A stretch of DNA of 64,000 nt from Toxotes chatareus (taxonomy: Eukaryota > Chordata > Actinopteri > Toxotidae), in assembly GCA_016801885.1 (NCBI GenBank), contig CM028901.1:15449095-15513094 (forward strand). The letters run 5' to 3'. A program made the position numbers and the translations under genes. Position 1 is the stretch's first letter. Each line of letters begins with the position of its first letter. The notes below the pieces were generated by a model that was given only the letters and a program-made list of their open reading frames with translations, was not told the DNA's origin and made no database searches. Below, piece after piece: positions 24,801 through 36,338 of this stretch.

Positions 24801-27800
24801 GGTGACAACTAAAGCTCAGAAGTGGTTCCAGTGGGGTGTTACCCATTGTTCTGCTGTTCACTTGATCAATGTGACTAACTGTGTTTGCCAAATGATGCAA
24901 GTAAGGAGGAGTTGGTACAGCTGGCCCAACTACCCATTAAAGCCAATGGGCTCATAAGGGCTGGAGCTAACAACACACATAAATAAACATGTAACATACA
25001 GTGTGTGCAAACACACATGTACGAATCTTAATATGTGAACTGTATTCAGATTGTGGATTCAGTCTAAAAAATCAATCTGAATTTAATATTCATTTTTGCT
25101 ATGAGTTCAGTATTTGGCGTACTTAGGTTGGACAAGGACCACTGGTGGTTACCAGTTTTGACAGTCTGGTCACAATAAAAAAGAGATGGCTAACAGTAGC
25201 CAACACAACACTGTGCAGGAGATGCTCATGATTCATGAGAGACTGCAACAACATGAATAAAAAAATTAAACTGAATACACTGAATGAATCAGTAGAGTTT
25301 AACTGTGGAGCTCAGACAACAAAATCCACAGAAATGTCACAGTTTGACCTGTTAATTGAGTTTATAACTGAAGACGGTCATCAAGTTATCCTTGTACTAA
25401 TATTCATAATGGTGAACAGTGACTACATATCTTTAAACTGACCCGAACAAAAATGACTCAAATCACCAAAGTGCTTTGCAATTTCCACCTCTTTAGCACA
25501 CCACAGAAGTTGACAGAAATTTAGCAGCAGATGTCTGTAATACCAGTCCATTGCTGCCATGGGAAACTCCCACCAAAAGGGTTGTTTCCATGTCCAAAAA
25601 TGACTGCCTCCTCTTTTGAAAAATGGAAAAATTTTGCACGATAGCTGTCGCTATCTGCCGTTCATACTTCTTCACAGAAAAAGCAGGGAGAATTCAAATT
25701 TCAGTTAAACTTCAGCAAAACTCTCATTACAAATGGATTTAATTAGGATTTAATTGTATAATCCATTAGTCCCACTTGGGTATGCTCACCACAGAGTTTG
25801 TACAACATGTATGTGTCCACATGTCATAATGGAATACTTTATGCTCTTGAAATTTAAACAAAAACCCCTTGGTGCATAACCGCAATGGATCCCCAGGACC
25901 TGCAGAAAATGAGAAACAAATGCTCTCAACAAAGTCCTGTCTCATATGAAAGGCAGGCTCATGTAAAACACTCTACTGCAACAAAGCAACTTACCTCTGA
26001 AGCCTTCATGACTTCGTCTCCATTGATCTCTGAATTGACTACAACTGTAAACGGAGCAACAGCACGGCTCTGCCAGGCCCTATGCAACCCCCCCCCCCCA
26101 CCCCAGCAACTTCCCCTCCTCTGGGCCTCTATGCTCTGAGCAGAGAGAGTCCTGAAGCCTTGTTGTGGGCTGTGCTGTCCTCCAGCTGGCCGCGAATCAG
26201 TCTCTCGATCCATGTGGCTTGTGAGAAGTTTTGTTTTGTTGTTGCTGTGGTTGTTTATAGGAGGATGAGGTTTGGGAGTTTTCAGTTAGAGAGACATATT
26301 TCCCTCTGTGTCCCATCCCGACTCGTTCTCTCAAGCTCCGAATGAGCCCCCACAGCTGAAGCTGAGATTCAAAGAAAAGTCAACACATTTCTTCTCTGCT
26401 TTATATTCTTGCAAAGATTCTCAAGGGAGAACAACATGGTATAAAGATGAATTGTTCCAGTGGCGAACAAACGCGATCAAGCCCTTCGATTGATTAGTCA
26501 TACCAGAGGAATAACCCCCTATGATTCATTAAAGGGTTTCTCCTCTGGCCCTCGCAGAGAAAAGGAAGGCCTGTGCTGCTGGTTGATTATAAATGGCCTT
26601 GACCCGTTTTAAAGAAAGGACAGGATCCTCACAACTCCTGCACCACTTCATCATCAGCTTCATGCATCAGTGAGCTGGGCTGGAAATGAGCAGAGACAAA
26701 TATAATAGTCCAACTGGAATCAGACATTTGAAGACACTTGGGATGAAATCCTCCGTCAGTAGACCCACAATGCTTTATATACGATTTAATTAATTGTTGG
26801 CTTTGGTATTCGTCCAGTCTTTTGTGTAGTTATGGTAAAAGGAATTTTAGAAGAACATCAAAGCTTATTAATACTTTAAAATGAGTAATGGGTCAAATGA
26901 GTGTGTGTAATGTTCAAGTTGTTTCTAATAGGGAAGAAGCCACATCCCACTCTGCAGTTCTTCTCAATTTTACATAACATTTCATCACCTTTCAGCTTAT
27001 TGTTTTGGTTTTCTGGTCCACACATTTGCTGTTTTGGTCCAGTCTCAGTGCTCTCATCAACATTGCATCAGGTCACAGCAGGCATCTGTTTTTACATTTA
27101 CTCATTTGGCAGATGCTCTTATCCAAAGCAACTAACAAGTGAGGGACAACTTTAAAGCATCAGTGCAGTAGGAGACTGTGAAGTAAGTACTAAGTACTAA
27201 ATCTATTTAACAAGACAAAGACAAAGTTTTTAGCAAAAAAGATAAATAAACTGATGTTACACTACTTGTAAAGCACCAAATGCCTGACAGCTAGCTAGAG
27301 ACCAGCTTTTGAATGCAGTGTAGCAGCTATTTTTCTCAGGAGATGGTGGAGAACAAAACATAGCTAAAAGGATAGTAATTACTATCTGGTAACATGGCTA
27401 AACATACATACTTATGTTGCTCTGTGTCCACAGGATCTGTAAACAGGGAATAGTTAGCTACATAAACTGGCCTTCACTTCTGTCAGCAATAACAAAACTA
27501 AGTTAAATTATTGAGGTTTGGGAATGGTAACATCGCAAAAATGAGTCAAAAGGAGAAAGAAAAAAAAGTTGATTAGGTTTTTAAATACATCACCAGACAA
27601 TTGGAAGAGAGTATTTTGAAGAGATGTTTGTGGTGTTTTTAACACTTCACAGACAAACTTCCTGGTTTAACTTTGACCTACTGCAATTGTGGTAACAGTT
27701 TTCCCGTTCAGTGAGGGATTACTACCTACATTAAGCTGCACTCGCAATCAGTTTTACCTCCAGATAAAATAGTTTAGATAATGTGGATAAATTGCTGTAA

Positions 27801-30800
27801 TGATGTTACAAATCTCCCAGGTCTCAGCACTTACTGTACTTGTGGGTGTAAACAGTGTTATCAATTCATTACACTTTATTGCGAAGTTGCAATAAACTGG
27901 AAATGTCCTGTAACTTCAACTCCAGACTCCACAGTGCGAGCAGTACACAGCAGCAGAGAGAGTGCAGCCTCTCTGATGATGATGATGATGAATCCTTGAG
28001 CAGCTCGTGGAATGTGTTGAGTGTGAACTCTCCATAGGTAGTTTGACCTCTTGCCTTCCTGATGGGAGGAGACTTAAGCTCATTATTATTACCTTCATTA
28101 TTTCAAATGCAGGACCAGATGCTGGAGCGGGAGGGGGCCCAGCGCACCCAACAGGGATCTGAGGCACCTGATTGGTCAGGAGGAGAAGAACGGTCCGGAG
28201 GCCAAAGGGTAGATTCTTCCGGAGAGGAGACACCATCTGCTGACTGTCTCCCTCTGGCTTTACATCATCTTGCTGCATTAAGGACTTTGAGGAGACGATG
28301 CTGCTCACATTGGACGAGGACTTTCTGACACAGCGCTGCATGACAAAAAAAAAAAAGAATTCTTTGACTGTAGTATCAGATATAATGTAGGTCCCTCCCA
28401 ACAAGATCATATAGCACCAGTTTTGAGAAACAGCAATTAGATTTTTTGTTTGTGTCTTTTGTAAATAAGTTGTTTCACTTAAAACAAGGATTTGACACTT
28501 GTCTCTGAGTCAGACTAATAGTAAACACAGGAAGTAGTGGCCATTATTCTAACTCTATATCCAAAGCAACCTGCTGGTTGATCTACTGTGTTGTGACAGA
28601 TGTCACACTGTTTTTATTTTTGGATATTTTCACCTGGGGCTAATTATGCAACACATCTGTAACTTTATCGCTCAGATACATTTGTAATTTCAGCTCGCTG
28701 TGGGTCAAGGAACACAACCAGATGCTGGGGTTTATGGCTGGTGGGACACACCCATATTGTTACCCTTCACAGATCGTTTTATGTGTTGTGATCACTTTTC
28801 TTACTAAATGGAGAGCTAAGTGTTACTCCAGGTCTGGAGACTGCAGGTCCCCACTCTGTGGAGAGGAGTGACCACAGGAACACTACCGGTTTACTGAGGC
28901 TCATTGGGTTTGGGACAGTCCTCTTGCCTCTCTGTCTCTGCATCCATCCTTTGTGTCTCATTTTCCTTTTAGCTCCTCGTCTGTTTACTCCAGCTCAGAT
29001 AAAAACCATAAAAAATCAGAGTGACTTGCCCTCATGATGGTCCACAGGGTAGTCGGCCATTACATTTAGCTTTCTGAGTTTCCTTTAAGACAGTATATCT
29101 GCAGTCAGCCTCACACATGTAAACAAACAAGCGTGCACAGATGAATAAACAGGGTGGTTAGGTCAGCTGGAATGTGGCCCCCTGAGTCCTTGTTTTCCTA
29201 AATCAGAGGTGACAATTAACCACAATGGCCATATTTATGGGACACTTATGCTATGTTGAAATAAACCAGGATTATCCTTTAAAGCTGTTGTAATCAGTGT
29301 TTTTATATTAACAATAAATCAAATGACTATATGTCAACAAATTTCATGAAAAGACAAAACCAACCATGAACTGATCCTATCTGCAAGCCAAAGCCTAATA
29401 TATCTTTACCAGTGCCACAGTCCCCAAAAAAATGTGATTTATAAAAACACATCATCAAACTCCACCCTTGCTCTGGGTGACACGTTCCTTCATTTCCATG
29501 ACACATGCTGTAGTTTGAGTCTGTCTCACATTCACTGGCCTGTATCGATCCGCAACTGAAAATAGTCCCCAACAAAAGTACAGTAGAGTAACGTTAGCTA
29601 TAAATGCCAGCTCCCAGCTGCTCTAGAAAATTATTCAGACTTTAAATCGAAATCAAAAACAAATGACCCATTTTTATATTATTATTAGGTTTACATCTTC
29701 TCTTTGAACAAATGGGCTGTGAGCTGAAAACAACAGACTGGACATGGTGTGGTCTCAGCCAGCTGTTACTCACCCTTCTCACAAATGTCTCCGCGTCCCT
29801 CAAAGCTCTGCACAGAAATTAGATGACGATGATGTGTTTGCTTCCTCTGCCATCACACCTCATTTGAGGTCCTGCACACACACAGACACACATCTCTGTT
29901 TCAGCATGCAGGAACTTTTACACAGAAACACAGGTTTGTCAAATCAGTGTGTCTTCCACTTGTCCACAGGTCAGCGGTCTGTTGCCTGATCTCATTTACA
30001 GTTTTATTTACTTCACTCTTCCATGGTTTGTGTTTCTTTGTTGATTTCAGTGGAGGACTTTCACTTGCTTTCTTGCTCATATAAATGTTGATAGGCGTAA
30101 TGGAAAGAATTCAGAATGGAGGAAACTGTTCCTGAAAAAAAAAAAAAAAAAGAAATTCCTCTGCGCTATTTCCTTTGACAGGAAATTGTGTCTTTGATCT
30201 AAGCCACCACACTCATCTGGTCATCGCATGCGAGGTGTCACTCTTTCCTACAGCGTAGATGGGGGAAATCTGCTATCGCCGCTCTGGCTCACACGGGATG
30301 CCCGTGTGAATGTCAAACACTTGCGCGCTTAAAAAAAAAAGAAGAAGAATAAGATTGTCAGTTTTACTAAATCTGGGTTTAAGAAGTGTACCTGATGAAG
30401 GTGTACCCCTGAGAAAGTAGGACAGGGAGACAGATTCAGCTGTCGTACACTTGCATCATGCTTCCTCTGACAGCAGGGGGATTGTCATCAATGAACACAA
30501 CTGACCAAGCACAGTCTGGCATGAAGATTCACACCTGCCAGACTACCAGGGAGTGTGTCCTGTATCCTGCCTCAGTGTGTGTGTGTCACCTACACTCACA
30601 GTGTAAAGGGTCATTTTCATGTGGAGCGTCCCACATGGTCATAGATCAGTCAGACGGGCACAGGAAGCTGATGATTTCACACTCATGCTAACGGTGCGCG
30701 GTTTGTACCCTGCAAACAGAAGGCGGAAGCGTGCTGATCGTGATGAGTTGTTTGTCACGGGTAGAGCTGACTGCATCATTACTGCAGTGTGCCGCCTGGG

Positions 30801-31081
30801 TCCTGTTCAGCATCGGGAGGTACAGGAGGCATCATTAATAATGTTAACAAGGCCATCATCCTTGATGCGGACAGGAGAGGCCTCAGCAAATGAAGCAGGC
30901 ACAGGCCCAAAGACAGTCTGACACCACAGCAGCGAGCACCTGTAGGCAATCAGTTCATTAAGCAGTGATTTGAAACAGGCTGCAATAAAATGCTATGTGT
31001 CTACTGCACACACATGCAGAGCAAGTAGCTTCAGAGCAGTTCAGGCTACTGTTGCTTTGACCAGGCTGCAAGCTTTGGCAC
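21882..31081. other. Gene-poor 9-kb interval
   Basis: No exon matching a known family was found on either strand. Contents: poly(A) near 22160-22174, G runs near 22399-22407, C runs near 24500-24511 and 26089-26099, a short teleost repeat core at 27091-27145, and a minus-strand frame starting at 28341 (see findings). The stretch follows the developmental TPBG-like gene and could hold distal regulatory elements, but none can be named without alignment. Confidence 0.5.
27091..27145 (+). repeat. Short interspersed teleost repeat core
   Basis: The motif ATTTGGCAGATGCTCTTATCC followed by AAAGCAACTAACAAGTGAGG matches, from memory, the widespread fish repeat core with consensus like TTAGCAGACGCTTTTATCCA. 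Only the core is recognisable; class (SINE or other) is not asserted. Confidence 0.6.
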
Positions 31082-32670
31082 ATGGAGATGGCTTGTGGAG
31101 TTCATTTGGGGTAAGTTTTTATTTTCTGTGTGTGTTGAGCTGCTGTTGTCCCATTTCTTCTGACCTCCATCTCTTGCTTTCTGAGCAGGATTTTGCTGAT
31201 TTGTTTAGTTCAAGCAGAGCATGTACGCTGTTTATGGGCTACGCAAGGTGAGCAGAACACAAGTTGTGTCACTGCCATTGAACGCTGATTTACCGGCTGT
31301 GGGTTTGACCTCTTGTTTCTCTTGCAGCTCAGAGCTCCCAGAGACAAAACGGCAACAGATATGTTGGCTTCTTGCAACAGGACAGTGGCTTGAGAAGACT
31401 TGGTGGCAGCGATTCCCAGAATCAATTCAGACAGGCCTCCATTTCTCTAGGTTCAGACTGGAGCAGTAGCCTCAATCCACGGACTGCAGTTAGCAGTGGT
31501 TATAACCAGGGACTTTCCAGTAGCAGCTACACGCATGGTGTTTCACAGCCAGCTCAGAGCGGCTACTCTTCAGTCAGGTTGGTGCAGAGCAGCTCAGTGT
31601 CAAAACCTAACTGGAGAGTGAAAAACACGGAAGAGGTGAATGTTCAAAAAGTGCCAAAAAAGCAGTTCTTAGGCCTTTCTACTTCTATTGCCAGTGGAAG
31701 TTCTGTGAGTAGGCACAGTCAAAACCAGAATGACGTTTCTGAGATCAGCAAGAGGAGAACTTGGCCAGTTTGGCAGGGTACACAGCGTACTGGCCAGTAT
31801 CTGTCCGGCACTCCTGCATCTGTTCAGAGGCCTTCTACGGAGAGATACTCTTTCTCATCAGCCTCCCACCAGGCTGCAGCACAGAAACATCCCAGTGCTG
31901 CTGCCAAGCCACGAGCCTACTATGGACAAAGAGGCTCCTCTCAATCTAAGAAATCTTCCAGCCTGTTCAGTGCAGGTGAAAGTCAAGCACAAATGCAAAC
32001 CTCTGTCAGTGTCCCAGCAAGACGAGTGTCTTCCCATCGTGGCACTGCAGCATCTAAACCTTCCCTTTTCTCATTTACTCAAAATGACAGAACTAGAAAT
32101 GACCCCCCCAAGACTGAGGCTGGGAAAGTTTACCGGAGCAAGCTGTTTCCTGTGACTGGAGGATCTGCCGAAGGAAGCTACAAAACCACTTCCCACATGG
32201 CCTCAAGACATGCGACTCATACCCAGTCTCTTCCAGCACCCTACAAACAAAATGCTCCAGTTAGTTTTGAGCCACGTAGTCTAAAAATGGCCACAAGCCA
32301 GAGGTTTAACTACAAACACACCTCCGCTGAGCAGGCCCCCAGCAGCGCAAGCTCTGTCCAAGCACCCTGGAACAGCAGAAATCCAGCCCAGGGAGCTCGC
32401 AACCTCCCCACCTCCAGGAGCAGCAGCGGAGTGGGAACCTCTCCTCAGCGCTTTGCCCCATCCAGAATCCACAACATCCCTCAAAGCTTCGGTGGCTATG
32501 CTATCAGACGCCTGAAAGAGCCTGTGGACCAGAAGGAGGTTGGTGTCCAGAAGCCACAGGAGGCTTACATGTCTCACGTCCCACAGCAGGCTGCATCTCA
32601 CCAGTCACAGGGTCAGGGTGTTCATCAGAAAAGCAAATGGACAAGGATCAAGCTGCATCAGGGGTATTAG
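31082..32670 (+). CDS. Secreted Ser/Gln-rich protein of unknown family, three exons, 476 aa
   Basis: Exons by phase and splice consensus: 31082-31110, 31189-31247, 31328-32670. The first two short exons join to make a clear signal peptide, MEMACGVHLGILLICLVQAE, which the long last exon alone lacks. The mature part is low-complexity, rich in Ser, Gln, Arg and Lys, with scattered Tyr and few Cys, and no recognised domain. It ends SKWTRIKLHQGY. Motifs such as SFGGYAIRRLKEP near the C-terminus look non-random. An intron follows the stop by only 3-4 bases (CGG|GTGAGT) and the final exon carries tandem AATAAA signals. The 432-codon open frame in the last exon and the consistent phases argue for a real gene. 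Composition suggests an extracellular-matrix or egg-coat-type protein, but that is a guess and I do not recognise the family. Confidence 0.65.
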
Positions 32671-32785
32671 CGGGTGAGTATTTGATTATTTCTCACTGTT
32701 CTATACATTCAAGTCTGGTTTCTAATGTTTGTTTTTCTTATAGGTGCAGTGGGATGAATAATCCTGGACTGAATTAGTGTTTTGA

Positions 32786-32795
32786 AATAAATAAA
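32786..32795 (+). terminator. Tandem AATAAA poly(A) signals
   Basis: Two overlapping canonical hexamers in the short final exon that follows the acceptor TTTCTTATAG at about 32744. They end the secreted-protein gene. Confidence 0.7.
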
Positions 32796-32809
32796 TTTAA
32801 ATCTTGGCT

Positions 32810-35800
32810 TGTGTCTTGATTCAAGTGGAGCTGGTAAAATGGTTGGATGCACCATGAATGTAGAATTGCTGCCACCTAGTGTGTGAAAGATGTAATACAA
32901 AAAAGGTCTATCTGAACCAGGCGGCCTTCAAACCCTGCCCTGCTGCGCAAGCCTCTGCAAACACAAAGATTAGGTCTTTACAACAGCTGATGCTTGAACT
33001 ACGTACCTGAAACCCACAGGTCACTTGGCAAATGTTACCCAAAGTCTACAGTTTTCAAAACACAAACACCAGAAAACATGTAACACAATGGGAAAGCTTA
33101 ATTTGTTATGGGAAATAAACTTGGCTCAATGCTGCTCCAAGATAAAGTTGGCAGGTGTAACCACAGGGACGAGCTGTCGGGGCCTAACGGTGTCACACCA
33201 GCAGGAAGACACTCAGCTCCTCTGTCCACCTCTGAAGGCCGTTTGGAGTCAGTTAGCGGTAGCAGCTGAGGGCACATCAGAATACAAGGGAGTGAATTAT
33301 GAATTCAGAGGGATAATAAACTTTGCAGGAGTTTATCTGCTACAGCCATCTGCACCTGTGTGAACAACAGAAGAAGTGAGATCAATCATCTTTGAATGCT
33401 GATCCAATGATTATTTATCCCTGAATAATAAGACATGCACTACTCTTCATAATGTTCTTGATTTCCATACCTGAATCTTGTAAAGATTCAGATTCAGATT
33501 CAGAGAACTTTATTGTCATTCCTTCTACGTCAGGTACATATTAGGAACGAGATTTCGTTGCACCAGCTCAGGAGATCGCAGTAGAGAAAAAAGTTACAGA
33601 AAAATAAGTTACTATAAAAATAAGGATAAGAATAACATAAAAAAAGACACAAAGTATTTACAAATTACAAAGTAAGTATTTTCAGCGAAATTGTGCATAG
33701 TGGAGGTTGAGGATGGTAAGAGTATACACATTTAGATATATACAGATATATCTATATCTATATAAGTCATCTAATCTTAAATTTATTAAATAAATCATGT
33801 TGAAAGAATAAACAGGATTTCATATGTAAGCCAGAATGTTACTTTCTGTATCTTTATATTATTTCATTTATATAATAGGAACTTGTACTTCATATTTTTT
33901 CCATATTCTGTGACTGGAAAGAGCTCAGGTGGAAGAACAGATCCTCCATTCATTTCAGGGTCGTTCCTTTCTTTTAATCTCATGCTCTTTCTATCCACAT
34001 GAAGCCCACTGAACCGTAGTCCAGGGTGGAGGATCCAGCTGAGCTATTTCAGTCAAATACCTAATCTGGCTCCTATCAGTGCAAAGAAGCAGCAGTAAAG
34101 GTGTGATGAAGCCTCAAACCAGGCCTGGGAGAAACGTCTTATCGGTGTCCTGTTTGACGGCAAATCGGGTGTGCTGTGAAACACAAGATAACATTTATTT
34201 TAAAACATTTAAGTAAGGGGGTATTTCAGAAACCTGGTCTGTAAGAATTCAGTCAGATAAATAAGATTAGAGTGGTGAATACGACATTATACTCTAATTT
34301 TATAATTTTATTATTAGCAAGGAAACAAACAAAACATAATCTCATGTGGTATATAATCTGATCCAAAATACTTATGCTTTACTCCGTCAATATACATTAT
34401 TTAAGGAAGTGAAAGGAATTTCACCATGAACCTCAGTCACCCACAATCAATACATGGCCTTTACAAAATGGTCAGAAACATATATTGTTCAAATTAGTGT
34501 CTTAAATGAAGAGAGCTCAGCTTGTCAGTTAACAGTTGCCCTTCAAATGCTGTCTTCTATTGGACACAGTCTTTCCCTTTTGCTATTAGGGGAAAAAACC
34601 TTCTGTGACGCTTACACATTTGTAATATCACCTATGGCCAAAGAAATACCAAGCTACAATCTCCCAATTCTCTGTCAACTTGAAACAAGCACTTTTCCCA
34701 TGTGTGATTATCAAATAGATTCATTAGCACTTTTGCATTAATTACCAGGGTCATTAGCGTCAGACCAGCCACAGTGAACGTTGTTGTGACAAACCTGAAC
34801 AGTCGCACAAACAGAAAGCTCATTCCAGTTTCACTGATGATTGAAACTGAGGTTTTAAAAAGTGTTTAGTTAAAGTTACGTTACCTCCAAAAAACATCTG
34901 ACACATTAGTCCTGTTTCAAACTTTCAGTTTTTCTTGAAAACTATCAGGAGGAACAAGAGATGATGGGAAACAACTTTACTGCTTTGGTTCACCCTCACT
35001 GCTCTCAAGTCTTCATTTTAAGCCACACAGTGCAGCTGTTTTCAGTGAAGAAGCTCTAAAAGGCTCCACTGTACACTACCTGATCAGCAGTAAACAGAAG
35101 ACTGACACAGGTAGAGCTTTGAGCAGCTACACAGTCAGATATTTCCCATAAACATTTCCCCAAAACAGCTAAATGAGAGAAAAGATTGGACTTATATTCA
35201 TCAGGTGGCCAGACACAGTATATTTCCTCCAACTTTATTGCACATTGCGTGTCAAAGTTAACTCATTAGCAACTTTGATAATGTTAATTAAACAGTTGCC
35301 ATCTTTAGTTAAGTCTCGCCTCTTTCAAAAACAACTAGCAGCTGTTTTTTAGCAAAAAACACAAACAAATCATTCTGATACACTTGATGCTACCTGCCCA
35401 GCACCAAACAGCAGGCAGACAGGTTAAGGAAGCAGCACGCCCCTATATTTACTTTGATCTGGTATTTCACTTTACTATAGTATCCACAACATGTCCTCTT
35501 TTTTTTAATGGGGTGTCTCTAACTTTGTTTCTCATTTTGAGCCTGACATTTTAACTGTTCTCAGTACAGTTATGATTAAATTTCAGGTTAATGAACCATA
35601 ATCATGTTAAACTGGAAGCCTGTAAATGAATAATTGTGGAAACTTGGAGACCTTGAAACACATTAGAAATATTTATTGTCCTGTGTATTGATAAATAACC
35701 TGATAAACATGAGCTGACTGTCAGTGCTTAACACACATTCGTGTCACTGTTTAAATCAAAACATCATTGCACAAAAGTCTGTGTGTTCCGTGTGAGTAGA

Positions 35801-36040
35801 GAGAGTAAAGCCAAAGTTCCGAATGATGTCACAGAGCAGAGTGTAGAACTTTGAGGGACAGAGACTGTGAGGACCAGTGTGACGACAACCTTCAGAGAGT
35901 GAAGACGCATCGAAGCACATTTTCACAACGTTTGGACTTCCAGTTTTGAAACTACAACAGACATCTTGTGAAGTTACCATTAACTGTTTTCGCAACCGAA
36001 CAGTTTTGAGGAGAAACTCCCAGCTCCCATCATCTGCTAC
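32810..36040. other. Intergenic spacer with a retroposon-like fragment
   Basis: No coding exon recognised. It contains a repeat fragment at 33485-33680 and otherwise AT-rich unique-looking sequence. The last 150 bases are probably the non-coding first exon of the kinase gene. Confidence 0.5.
33485..33680. repeat. Retroposon-like teleost repeat fragment
   Basis: Begins with three GATTCA units, then GAACTTTATTGTCATTCC and AACGAGATTTCGTTGCACC. This pairing is, from memory, widespread in fish genomes and resembles the conserved end of LINE/SINE families. The rest is A-rich. Boundaries are approximate. Confidence 0.6.
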
Positions 36041-36338
36041 ACTTGGTGAGTATCACCTGTTTGCTGACTGATCTCTGTTCCAGCAACAAACATATTTCTC
36101 TTCACAGCAGCACAACATTGCAACACTTTTCACTATTTTTTTTTTTCATTTACTGTGTGTGTACCTTCTGAATTTGATTGAACAAAGAGTCCCACAGTTT
36201 TCATGCTGGTTGTTGAAGCCAGTGACTCTGTGATAGAGATGTTAGTGTGTTACACTGTGACTAAATATTGTGTCCACATCCATCCTCTGTTTTTTTCCTC
36301 TCAAATTTGAACTCCCAGCATCATCTATCCCTCTTACG

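Noticed and set aside
30619..31251. Plus-strand frames just upstream of the secreted-protein gene
   Set aside because: Their frame does not join the downstream exons; the phase-correct frame gives the signal peptide instead.
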